From Corallococcus praedator (GTDB lineage: Bacteria > Myxococcota > Myxococcia > Myxococcales > Myxococcaceae): 32,390 bases of DNA. The stretch is taken from contig NZ_RAWI01000061.1 of NCBI RefSeq assembly GCF_003612125.1, positions 1 to 32,390 on the forward strand, read 5' to 3'. A program made the position numbers and the translations under genes. Below, one piece after another: positions 1 to 6,571 of the stretch (position 1 is the stretch's first letter; every line of letters starts with the position of its first letter). Below the pieces are notes generated by a model, which ran no database searches, was not told where the DNA came from, and saw only the letters and a list, made by a program, of their open reading frames with translations.

Positions 1-89
1 AACAGTGGCAGGGCACGCGCCTGCTTTGGAGCGCCCTGCTGTGCCTGGCCATCATCGGTGCGGCCATCGCCCTCGAGCGGTGGATGTGA
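1..89 (+). CDS. C-terminal end of an unknown membrane protein (partial)
   Basis: An open frame enters from the left edge (first full codon at 3) and stops with TGA at 87-89. Only 28 residues are visible. They form one hydrophobic stretch (LLWSALLCLAIIGAAIALE) ending in RWM, which fits a final transmembrane helix with a short tail. The other two forward frames give Pro/Arg/His-rich peptides typical of off-frame reading in GC-rich DNA. The family cannot be named from this fragment. It is followed by a 138-bp gap with no obvious hairpin before the antiporter gene on the same strand. Confidence 0.5.
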   Translation, partial: QWQGTRLLWSALLCLAIIGAAIALERWM

Positions 90-227
90 GCCCGCCCTAA
101 CTTCCAGTGAGCCCCCGGCTCCGCGCGTTCCAGGCGGGGTCGGGGACCGCGAGTCCAGACGCCCCTCCTGAAGGCGGGGTGTCCCCCATCCCACGACGGC
201 CCCTGTCCCGGTCCCGAGGCGCCTCCC

Positions 228-2321
228 ATGCACGACGCCCACGCCTTCCTCCAAGCCCTCGCCACCGTCCTCTGTGTCGCGGCGGTCACCACGGTCCTCT
301 TCCAGCGCCTGCGCCAACCGGTGGTGCTGGGCTACATCCTCGCGGGCTTCATCATCGGGCCGCACGTGCCCATCCCGCTGGTGGCGGACCCCAACATCGT
401 CACGACGCTGTCGGAGCTGGGCGTCATCCTGCTGATGTTCTCCCTGGGGCTGGAGTTCAGCCTGCGCCGGCTCGTCCAGGTGGGCCCCACCGCGGGGCTC
501 ACCGCCGTCATCCAGTGCAGCGTGATGGTGTGGCTGGGCTTCATCGTGGGCCGCGCCTTCGGCTGGACGATGCTGGAGAGCCTGTTCACCGGCTGCTGCA
601 TCGCCATCTCCAGCACCACCATCATCGCCAAGGCGTTCGACGAGCAGAACATCCGGGGCGCGCTGCGCAGCATCGTGGTGGGCATCCTCATCGTGGAGGA
701 CCTCATCGGCATCCTCTTGATGGCCATGCTCACCGCGGTGTCCACCGGCTCCGGGCTGTCCGCGGGCGACCTGGCGCTGACCGTGGGCAAGCTGGCCGCG
801 TTCCTGGTGGGGCTGGTCGTCATTGGCCTGCTGGTGGTGCCCCGGGTGATGCGCGCCATCACGAAGCTCCAGCGTCCGGAGACGACGCTGGTGAGCGCCA
901 TCGGCATCTGCTTCGCCGTCGCGCTGCTGGCGCAGTCGTTCGGCTATTCGGTGGCGCTGGGCGCGTTCCTCGCGGGCTCGCTGGTGGCGGAGTCCGGCGA
1001 GGGCAAGGAGATTGAACACCTGGTGCAGCCGGTGCGCGACCTGTTCGGCGCGGTGTTCTTCGTGTCGGTGGGCATGCTCATCGACCCGGCGCTCATCCGC
1101 GAGCACTGGATGGCCATCATGGTGCTCACGCTGGTGGTCGTCTTCGGGAAGATCATCAGCGTCACGCTGGGCGCCTTCTTCACCGGCAATGGCACGCGCA
1201 CGTCCGTGCAGGCGGGCCTGAGCCTGTCGCAGATTGGTGAGTTCTCCTTCATCATCGCGGGCCTGGGCCTGACGCTGAAGGCCACGGGCACCTTCCTGTA
1301 CCCGGTGGCGGTGGCCGTGTCCGCCATCACCACGCTGACGACGCCGTGGCTCATCCGTGCCTCCGGGCCGCTGGCCAACTGGGTGGACCGCAAGCTGCCC
1401 GCGCCGCTGCAGACGTTCGCGTCGCTCTATGGAAGCTGGGTGGAGAACCTGCGCACGTCGCCGCGCCAGAAGACGGTGGGCGCGCGCGTGCGGCGCATGG
1501 CGATGATGCTGCTCCTGGACGCGGCGCTGCTGACGGTCATCGTCATCGGCACGTCGGTGATGCTGCCCCAGGTGACGGCGTACATCGACGCGCGCATCGA
1601 GGGGAACGTCACCTTCACGCCGATGATCGTCATCGGCCTGGGCGTCGCGCTCGCCCTGCCCTTCTGCGTGGGCATCGTCCGGGTGGCGCGCCGGCTGGGC
1701 GTCACCCTGGCGGAGGGCGCGTTGCCGGCGGTGCCGGGCGGCAAGGTGGACCTGGCGGCGGCGCCGCGCCGGATGCTGGTGGTGGCGCTGCAACTGGCGA
1801 GCATCTTCATGGTGGGCGCGCCGGTGGTGGCCATCACCCAGCCGTTCCTGCCGGGCTTCCCGGGCGCCGTGCTGCTGCTCATCATGCTGGGGGTGCTGGG
1901 GTTCGCCTTCTGGCAGAGCGCCACGCACCTGCAGGGCCACATGCGCGCCGGAGCGCAGGTCATCGTGGAGGCGCTGGCGGCCCAGTCCCACGCGAAGGGC
2001 GGCGACGACGAGCCCGCTCCGGACGTGCTGCACGGGGTGCGTCAGCTGCTGCCGGGCCTGGGCGAGCCGGAGTCGGTGGCGTTGGGCACCTCCAGCGCGG
2101 CGGTGGGCCGCACGCTGGCGGAGCTCAACCTGCGCGGCATGACGGGGGCCACGGTGCTGGCCATCCGCCGGGGCACGGAGGGCGTGCTGGTGCCGTCCGC
2201 GCAGGAGGTGCTGCGCGCGGGTGACATCCTGGCGCTCGCGGGGACGCACGAAGCCATCGACGCGGCGAAGGGCGTGCTCGGCGGGGGCGTTGGAGCCGGG
2301 GTGGATGCCGCACCGGTGTGA
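228..2321 (+). CDS. CPA2-family cation:proton antiporter with C-terminal TrkA-C domain
   Basis: The 697-residue product is an inner-membrane monovalent cation/proton antiporter of the KefB/CPA2 type. Residues about 8-385 form the Na/H exchanger domain, with many hydrophobic helices, the conserved GYILAGFIIGPH segment near residue 35, SSTTIIAK near 130 and an acidic pair in VEDLIGIL near 160. A second hydrophobic block follows (about 425-560). A soluble TrkA-C (RCK_C) domain at about 615-690 (RTLAELNLRGMTGATVLAIRR) probably binds a regulatory ligand. The Rossmann-type TrkA-N domain that normally lies between these parts in KefB/KefC is not visible; two extra membrane segments stand in its place. 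The ATG follows a weak Shine-Dalgarno-like stretch. The family call is strong; the ion (K+ or Na+) is not deducible. Confidence 0.9.
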   Translation: MHDAHAFLQALATVLCVAAVTTVLFQRLRQPVVLGYILAGFIIGPHVPIPLVADPNIVTTLSELGVILLMFSLGLEFSLRRLVQVGPTAGLTAVIQCSVMVWLGFIVGRAFGWTMLESLFTGCCIAISSTTIIAKAFDEQNIRGALRSIVVGILIVEDLIGILLMAMLTAVSTGSGLSAGDLALTVGKLAAFLVGLVVIGLLVVPRVMRAITKLQRPETTLVSAIGICFAVALLAQSFGYSVALGAFLAGSLVAESGEGKEIEHLVQPVRDLFGAVFFVSVGMLIDPALIREHWMAIMVLTLVVVFGKIISVTLGAFFTGNGTRTSVQAGLSLSQIGEFSFIIAGLGLTLKATGTFLYPVAVAVSAITTLTTPWLIRASGPLANWVDRKLPAPLQTFASLYGSWVENLRTSPRQKTVGARVRRMAMMLLLDAALLTVIVIGTSVMLPQVTAYIDARIEGNVTFTPMIVIGLGVALALPFCVGIVRVARRLGVTLAEGALPAVPGGKVDLAAAPRRMLVVALQLASIFMVGAPVVAITQPFLPGFPGAVLLLIMLGVLGFAFWQSATHLQGHMRAGAQVIVEALAAQSHAKGGDDEPAPDVLHGVRQLLPGLGEPESVALGTSSAAVGRTLAELNLRGMTGATVLAIRRGTEGVLVPSAQEVLRAGDILALAGTHEAIDAAKGVLGGGVGAGVDAAPV

Positions 2322-2337
2322 TGCGGTGGATGCAATG

Positions 2338-2377
2338 GGGGGACGGGGCCGGCCGTAGGCATGGCATGCCGTCCCCC
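2338..2377 (+). terminator. Hairpin after the antiporter gene
   Basis: GGGGGACGG at 2338-2346 pairs perfectly with CCGTCCCCC at 2369-2377, and the intervening sequence holds further GC self-complementarity (GGCCGGCC, GGCATGCC). The tail is TTCCGC..TTCC rather than a clean U-tract. It lies between the antiporter stop and the next start on the same strand, so it may be an imperfect terminator or an attenuating hairpin. Confidence 0.45.
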
Positions 2378-2410
2378 TTCCGCATCTTCCGTGTCACGGA
2401 GGCTTCCACC

Positions 2411-2941
2411 ATGCGCAGCCCACTCCTGCCGACCCTCGTTCTTGTCTGCTCGCTGGCCGTGCCCGCGCTGGCGGCGGAGCCCGCGAAGCCGTCCAAGGTT
2501 CCCGTGAAGCGTGTCTGCGTCAACGTGAAGGACGGGAGCAAGGCGGTCCAGGGCACGGACCTGGTCATCGAGCCCGGGGAGAAGATCAAGGACGCGGTCG
2601 CGGTGGACGGGGACGTCATCGTGAAGAAGGGCGCGGTGGTGGACAACGACGTGGCCGCCGTCCGGGGCCGCGTCATCCTGGAGGCCGGGGCTCGGGTGAA
2701 GGGCGACGTGGTGTCCCTGGGCGGCGAGGTGCGGGTGCCCGCGGGCGCGCGCGTCGACGGGAATGCCATGGCCCTGGGCGGCAAGCTCAAGCTGGACAAG
2801 CAGGAGGACGTGGGCGGCGAGAAGGTCAACTTCTCGATGGAGCTCAACGGCGAGGACCTGGTGAAGCAGGTCATCGGCAAGGCGCTCGACGAGGATCAGA
2901 AGTGCCACATCCTCGACGACGATGACGACAAGGACGTCTGA
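2411..2941 (+). CDS. Exported bactofilin-like (polymer-forming type) repeat protein
   Basis: The start at 2411 is chosen because GGAGG lies 8 bases upstream and a clean signal peptide follows (MRSPLLPTLVLVCSLAVPALA, cut before AEPAK). A longer frame from 2318 lacks these marks. The 176-residue product has short repeats of the form G-x-V-x-(V/A)-x-G-x-V (VAVDGDVIVKKGAVVDNDVAAVRGRV) at about residues 60-120, typical of the beta-helix of bactofilins and related polymer-forming proteins. Unlike cytoskeletal bactofilins it has a signal peptide, so it probably acts in the periplasm or outside. The C-terminus is strongly acidic (DDDDDKDV). It converges with the next gene, 15 bp away. Function unknown; fold call moderate. 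Confidence 0.7.
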   Translation: MRSPLLPTLVLVCSLAVPALAAEPAKPSKVPVKRVCVNVKDGSKAVQGTDLVIEPGEKIKDAVAVDGDVIVKKGAVVDNDVAAVRGRVILEAGARVKGDVVSLGGEVRVPAGARVDGNAMALGGKLKLDKQEDVGGEKVNFSMELNGEDLVKQVIGKALDEDQKCHILDDDDDKDV

Positions 2942-2956
2942 GGCGCGCGGCCCCCG

Positions 2957-3598
2957 TCACTTCCATTCGGTCGGGGGCTTCCGGGTCGGAGCTCTCCGCG
3001 AGTGGCGGACGGGGTTCACCTCGTCACCGCGGCACACGCGCACCCGCAGGAAGCGCTGGAGCTGATCGAGGGCCAGGTCGTGGTCCTTGTCGCTCTCCGC
3101 GCAGCAGCAGTCGCTGAGCACGGTGATCTTGTACTCGTGCATGTGCGCGTCGTGGGCGCTGAAGAAGACGCACAGGTTGGTGGCGATGCCCGCGAGCAGC
3201 AGCTTCTTCGTGCCCAGGTGCTCCAGCAGCGGCACCAGGGACGTGGCGAAGAAGGCCGAGTGCTTGGGCTTGAGGATGAAGTAGTCACCAGGCAGTGGCT
3301 TGAGGGCCCGGGCGACCGCGTGGCCCCGGCTGCCCCGGCGGGTGCAGTGCTTGTAGACGTCCGTGAAGTTGCTGCGCCACAGGTCGAAGTTGTCGTTGAC
3401 GTAGATGACCGGCACGCCCGCCTTGCGCATCTTCCGCGCGAACGGGCCCAGCCGCTCCACCATGCGCAGCGCCCAGGGCAGGACGTTCTCCCCGCCGGGA
3501 AAGTCCAGGTCGTTGATGACGTCGATGATGAGCAGCGCGGTGTCGGAGCGGCGCTCCTGCGTCGAACGCTTCCGGACCGCCTGTCGGGGCTTCGCCAC
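2957..3598 (-). CDS. Isochorismatase-family cysteine hydrolase
   Basis: The 213-residue protein carries the Asp-Lys-Cys triad of the isochorismatase/nicotinamidase superfamily: Asp in LLIIDVINDLDFPGG (about residue 26), Lys in LKPKHSAFFATSL (about 112) and Cys in AGIATNLCVFFSA (about 143). Members hydrolyse amides or enol ethers such as nicotinamide, N-carbamoylsarcosine or isochorismate; the substrate cannot be deduced here. The C-terminus has an unusual basic tail (RHSRRAPTRKPPTEWK). The GTG at 3598 is preferred because AGGAGG sits 5 bases upstream; the GTG at 3604 overlaps that Shine-Dalgarno sequence. No signal peptide, so cytoplasmic. It stands alone, converging with the bactofilin-like gene. 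Confidence 0.85.
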   Translation of the reverse strand: MAKPRQAVRKRSTQERRSDTALLIIDVINDLDFPGGENVLPWALRMVERLGPFARKMRKAGVPVIYVNDNFDLWRSNFTDVYKHCTRRGSRGHAVARALKPLPGDYFILKPKHSAFFATSLVPLLEHLGTKKLLLAGIATNLCVFFSAHDAHMHEYKITVLSDCCCAESDKDHDLALDQLQRFLRVRVCRGDEVNPVRHSRRAPTRKPPTEWK

Positions 3599-3691
3599 GT
3601 CCACCTCCTGATGGCTTCAGGCTAGAGCGTGTCCGCAAAGAGGTCGAGGGCGCCCGGCGTTGAGAGAGCATGAGCCGGGGCGAACTGAAGC

Positions 3692-3870
3692 CTGCGCGAC
3701 TGGTGCCGCAAGCACCAGGTGCAGGCTGTCATCCCTACCCGCTCGGACCAGCCTCGCCTTCGCTCCTTCCGCCACGCGGCCTATCGCAAGCGCTGCCGCG
3801 TGGAGTGTCTCTTCAATCGTTTGAAGCAGAACCGGCGCGTGGCGACGCGCTACGAGAAGCGGTCGTGGGA
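3692..3870 (+). pseudogene. Relic of an IS5-type transposase C-terminus
   Basis: The 322-bp gap between the isochorismatase and SRPBCC genes holds the frame LRDWCRKHQVQAVIPTRSDQ, followed by YRKRCRVECLFNRLKQNRRVATRYEK. This matches the typical end of the DDE domain of IS5-type (IS427-like) transposases: the (A/V)IP.R.DQ segment, the catalytic Glu in (V)VECLFNRLKQ and the RxATRYEK motif. Only about 60 residues remain. A stop lies just upstream in frame, no start exists, and the usual hydrophobic tail after RYEK is absent. CTAG occurs near both sides of the relic (about 3623 and 3927), but terminal inverted repeats could not be matched. The rest of the gap holds only an 8-bp inverted repeat (3891-3898 with 3917-3924). 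Confidence 0.7.
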
Positions 3871-3926
3871 GTGGCCGAGGCAGCGAAGTTCCATGACCAA
3901 CCCGCGGACTTCACCCGGTCATGGGA

Positions 3927-4430
3927 CTAGACGCCCAGGGCGACGAGTAGCTCGTCCAGCTGCTCGAACGTCTCGCCCATCCCACAGGTGCTGCCGGAGG
4001 CGATGGCACCGTCGAGAGCTTCCTTCGAGGGATAGAGGTCGTGCACGACGACCCGCGTCTTGCCGCCTTTCTCTTCGAAGGTCACCGTGGTGACGGCCCC
4101 CTCAGCACTTTCCTCATTCGTCCAGGCGAGGCGCGAGTGCGGCGTCACTTCGATGTACTTACCGAAGAACGCCATCGGCTGCTCCGAGGCAGGGTGGCCG
4201 AACACGAAACGGTACGTGCCCCCGACACGAACATCGGCCTCGCAGGAAATGAAGGAAATCCCAAACGACTTCGGTGCCCACCACCGCTTGAGCAGCTCGG
4301 GCTTGGTCCACGCCTCGAAAATGATGCGCGCCGGGCCGTTGACGGTTCGCGTGACGACGTGCTCGCGCTCGGATTTCCGCTCCGTCGTTGTGACGTTCTT
4401 CACGGGTTCACTCTCTCTTCTTGCGTCCAT
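3927..4430 (-). CDS. SRPBCC / AHSA1-domain protein
   Basis: The 167-residue protein fits the START-like SRPBCC fold of the AHSA1 group. Characteristic segments are VVTRTVNGPARIIFEAWTKPELLKRWWAPK (about 25-55), DVRVGGTYRFVF (about 66), FFGKYIEVTPHSRLAWTNEE (about 88) and the final helix GMGETFEQLDELLVAL. Such proteins bind small hydrophobic ligands in a helix-grip pocket and in bacteria are often paired with an ArsR-type regulator; no such regulator is intact here. GGAGAAGG lies a few bases upstream of the ATG. The stop falls beside the CTAG at the edge of the transposon relic. Specific role unknown. Confidence 0.85.
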   Translation of the reverse strand: MDARRESEPVKNVTTTERKSEREHVVTRTVNGPARIIFEAWTKPELLKRWWAPKSFGISFISCEADVRVGGTYRFVFGHPASEQPMAFFGKYIEVTPHSRLAWTNEESAEGAVTTVTFEEKGGKTRVVVHDLYPSKEALDGAIASGSTCGMGETFEQLDELLVALGV

Positions 4431-4518
4431 TGACCTTCTCCTTTTGTTTCAGTTCCTCGACAACTTTGTCCAACTCATCCCCGGGCACCTGCCGCGTGTT
4501 GGTGGGTCCAACGCCGCG

Positions 4519-5499
4519 TCAGGCCTTCCGGGACGGGGCCACACCCCAGATTCCGACCTTGCCGTCGTCCATGCCCCAGCTCACGAAGCGTCCGTCGGGA
4601 GAGAAGGACACGGAGCTGCCCTCCATGTCGTCCAGGTCCGAATAGGCGAAGAGCGTTTGCCCGTCGTCGGCGTTCAGCACCACGAAGGCGCTCGTGTCCG
4701 GGCTTGCCGCGAGCAGGGAGCCCGCGGGGTTGAACTCCATTTGGAGGGTTCCCGAAGCCGGGCCCTCGACGACGCGCACGACATCGAGCGAGGGCAGGCT
4801 CAGGAACAGCAGCCTGCCCGCGGTGTCCGCGGCGATGACCTGGTCTCCCGAGGGGACAAATGCCGCGGTCCAGATGCGAAAGGATTCGAAGGAGCGACTG
4901 CCCACCAGCTTCCCGGTCTTCGCCTCCCAGAGGCGGAGCGACGCGAGCGTCACCGCGCCCTCCCGTTCCTCGGCGGCCCCCGCCGCGGCGAAGGCGCCAT
5001 CGGCAGAGAGCGCACAGCCGTAGAAGAGCGCGCGATCATCCCGTCGCCAGATCAACCAGCTCTTGCGCAAATCCCAGAGCAGGACGCGCCCTGCCGATCC
5101 CGTGAGCAGCAGTCGCGTCCCGTCCAATGACAGGCACGCGCTGGAAACGGACATGCCTGTCGTCACCGTGGACAGCAACGCACCGTCGGTGATCGACCAG
5201 GTCTGCAGGGCACCCCGGAACGTCACGGACAGGAGTGTCTGGGAATCCGGCAGGAACCACGCCGCCACGCCACCGGCCAGGGGGCGCGTGAAGAGCGGTG
5301 TGTTCCTGTCCGCCTCCAGGTCCCACCAGCGCAGCTGATTCTCCCCCCGATTCCGGACCGACAGCAGGTAGCGCGACGACGCGTCCCAGCCCAGCACTTG
5401 TCTCACGATGTGCGGGGAGCGCTCCGGTTCACCCAGCGTCCGAATCAGGGACAGGCTCCGCGCGGTGTCAGGGGTCAGAAGGGAGGAAGGCGCGCGCAT
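4519..5499 (-). CDS. WD40-like beta-propeller protein
   Basis: The 326-residue protein shows successive blade-like repeats ending in W-D or W-x motifs: QLRWWDLEAD, LQTWSITDGALL, GRVLLWDLRKSW, SLRLWEAKTGKLV and KVGIWGVAP, with SPDGRFVSWG-type turns. This is the signature of WD40 propellers, which act as protein-binding scaffolds. No signal peptide or membrane segment is visible, so it is probably cytoplasmic. About six blades can be counted; the first residues (LTPDTARSLSLIRTLGEPERS) may close the ring. It is divergent from the next gene across a 249-bp gap with no motif I could recognise. After its stop the same frame stays open for another 36 codons. Confidence 0.75.
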   Translation of the reverse strand: MRAPSSLLTPDTARSLSLIRTLGEPERSPHIVRQVLGWDASSRYLLSVRNRGENQLRWWDLEADRNTPLFTRPLAGGVAAWFLPDSQTLLSVTFRGALQTWSITDGALLSTVTTGMSVSSACLSLDGTRLLLTGSAGRVLLWDLRKSWLIWRRDDRALFYGCALSADGAFAAAGAAEEREGAVTLASLRLWEAKTGKLVGSRSFESFRIWTAAFVPSGDQVIAADTAGRLLFLSLPSLDVVRVVEGPASGTLQMEFNPAGSLLAASPDTSAFVVLNADDGQTLFAYSDLDDMEGSSVSFSPDGRFVSWGMDDGKVGIWGVAPSRKA

Positions 5500-5748
5500 T
5501 CACGCCCAGGATACGGGATCCGTCCTCATGCAGGGGCAGAAGGGACCGCAGGCTGCGAACATCCGGCCGCTGTCGCCAGCGCGCCGTGTGGGTTGCCTCG
5601 AAGGAGGGCGGGCACGACTCAGGGCGTCACCTTTGGCGCACCCACGGTGGTGCCCCTCCCGAATCCAGGTGGGGGGCTTGAGCGCCCGAGGACGGAGGGC
5701 CTAAGACGCCTCCGCCCCTTCCCGGGGCTGCTGTTCCGAGGACACCCC

Positions 5749-6414
5749 ATGCTCAAGAAGATCGCCATTGGCCTTGCCGCCGCGCTGGTGCTGCTGCTCG
5801 CCTTCATCGCCACCCGCCCCGACACCTTCACCCTGTCGCGCACCGCCACGGTGCCGGGCACGCCGGACATCGCCTTCTCTCTGGTGAACGACTTCCACCA
5901 GTGGAACCAGTGGTCTCCCTGGGACAACCTGGATCCGAACCTGAAGCGCGTCTTCGGCGGCGCGGAGTCGGGCACCGGGGCCACCTACGCGTGGACGGGC
6001 AACTCCGATGTGGGCGAAGGCCGGATGACCAACGAGGAGAGCCGCGCGAACGAGTCCGTCCGCATCAAGCTGGAGTTCATCAAGCCCTTCGCCGCCACCA
6101 GCACCACGACGTTCACGTTCAAGCCCGTGCAGGACGGCACCGCCGTCACCTGGACCATGACCGGTGAGAACGGCTTCATGAGCAAGGCGTTCTCGGTCTT
6201 CATCGACATGGACAAGATGGTCGGCAAGGACTTCGACAAGGGCCTCGCCAGCATGCAGGCCGCCGCCAAGGTCGAGGTCGCGAAGCGCGCGGAGGCCGAA
6301 GCCGCCCTCAAGCAGGCCGAGGCGAAGGCCGCCGAGGAGGCCGCCGCCGCCGCTGCCGCTGCTGCTGCCGCGCCCACCGAGGCCGCTCCCGCCGTGGCCG
6401 CGCCCACGCCGTAA
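5749..6414 (+). CDS. Membrane-anchored SRPBCC-family protein with Ala-rich tail
   Basis: The ATG at 5749 gives a 221-residue protein that starts with an N-terminal membrane anchor or signal (MLKKIAIGLAAALVLLLAFIA). A SRPBCC/polyketide-cyclase-like domain follows (about 25-180: SRTATVPGTPDIAFSLVNDF, WNQWSPWDNLDPN, TWTMTGENGFMSKAF). The tail (about 185-221) is a Glu/Ala/Lys coiled-coil-like segment running into a low-complexity Ala stretch encoded by GCC/GCT repeats near 6340-6375, then a Pro/Ala end. The anchor implies that the ligand-binding domain faces the periplasm. Longer in-frame starts upstream lack the anchor and are Arg/Pro-rich. A strong intrinsic terminator follows at once, so it is probably monocistronic. 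Ligand unknown. Confidence 0.8.
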   Translation: MLKKIAIGLAAALVLLLAFIATRPDTFTLSRTATVPGTPDIAFSLVNDFHQWNQWSPWDNLDPNLKRVFGGAESGTGATYAWTGNSDVGEGRMTNEESRANESVRIKLEFIKPFAATSTTTFTFKPVQDGTAVTWTMTGENGFMSKAFSVFIDMDKMVGKDFDKGLASMQAAAKVEVAKRAEAEAALKQAEAKAAEEAAAAAAAAAAAPTEAAPAVAAPTP

Positions 6415-6441
6415 TCCCCGCGCCAATCCCTTGCGGCTCCC

Positions 6442-6483
6442 GGCCCCTTGTTGCCTCCCAGGCAACAGGGGCCTTCTTGTTTC
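6442..6483 (+). terminator. Intrinsic terminator after the SRPBCC gene
   Basis: GGCCCCTTGTTGCC (6442-6455) pairs with GGCAACAGGGGCC (6461-6473) with one bulged T and a 5-base loop. TTCTTGTTTC follows at 6474-6483. The strong GC stem plus T-rich tail on the plus strand is a classic Rho-independent terminator. Confidence 0.85.
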
Positions 6484-6571
6484 AAGACAATATGTCATTG
6501 CACGACCGGGGGTCGCATCGGGATTCACCCATGGTATTTATCATGCCTCTTCGACACCTCGAGGTCTGGCA

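Noticed and set aside
2911-2941. DDDDK-like protease site at the end of the bactofilin-like protein
   Set aside because: It is simply part of an acidic tail; nothing suggests a cleavage role in a bacterium.
3623-3930. Complete small insertion element with CTAG target duplication
   Set aside because: The sequences inside the two CTAG sites do not form matching inverted ends, so only a relic can be claimed.
6340-6380. GCC/GCT repeat as a possible phase-variable tract
   Set aside because: It is an imperfect triplet run encoding alanine; length changes would stay in frame and not switch expression.
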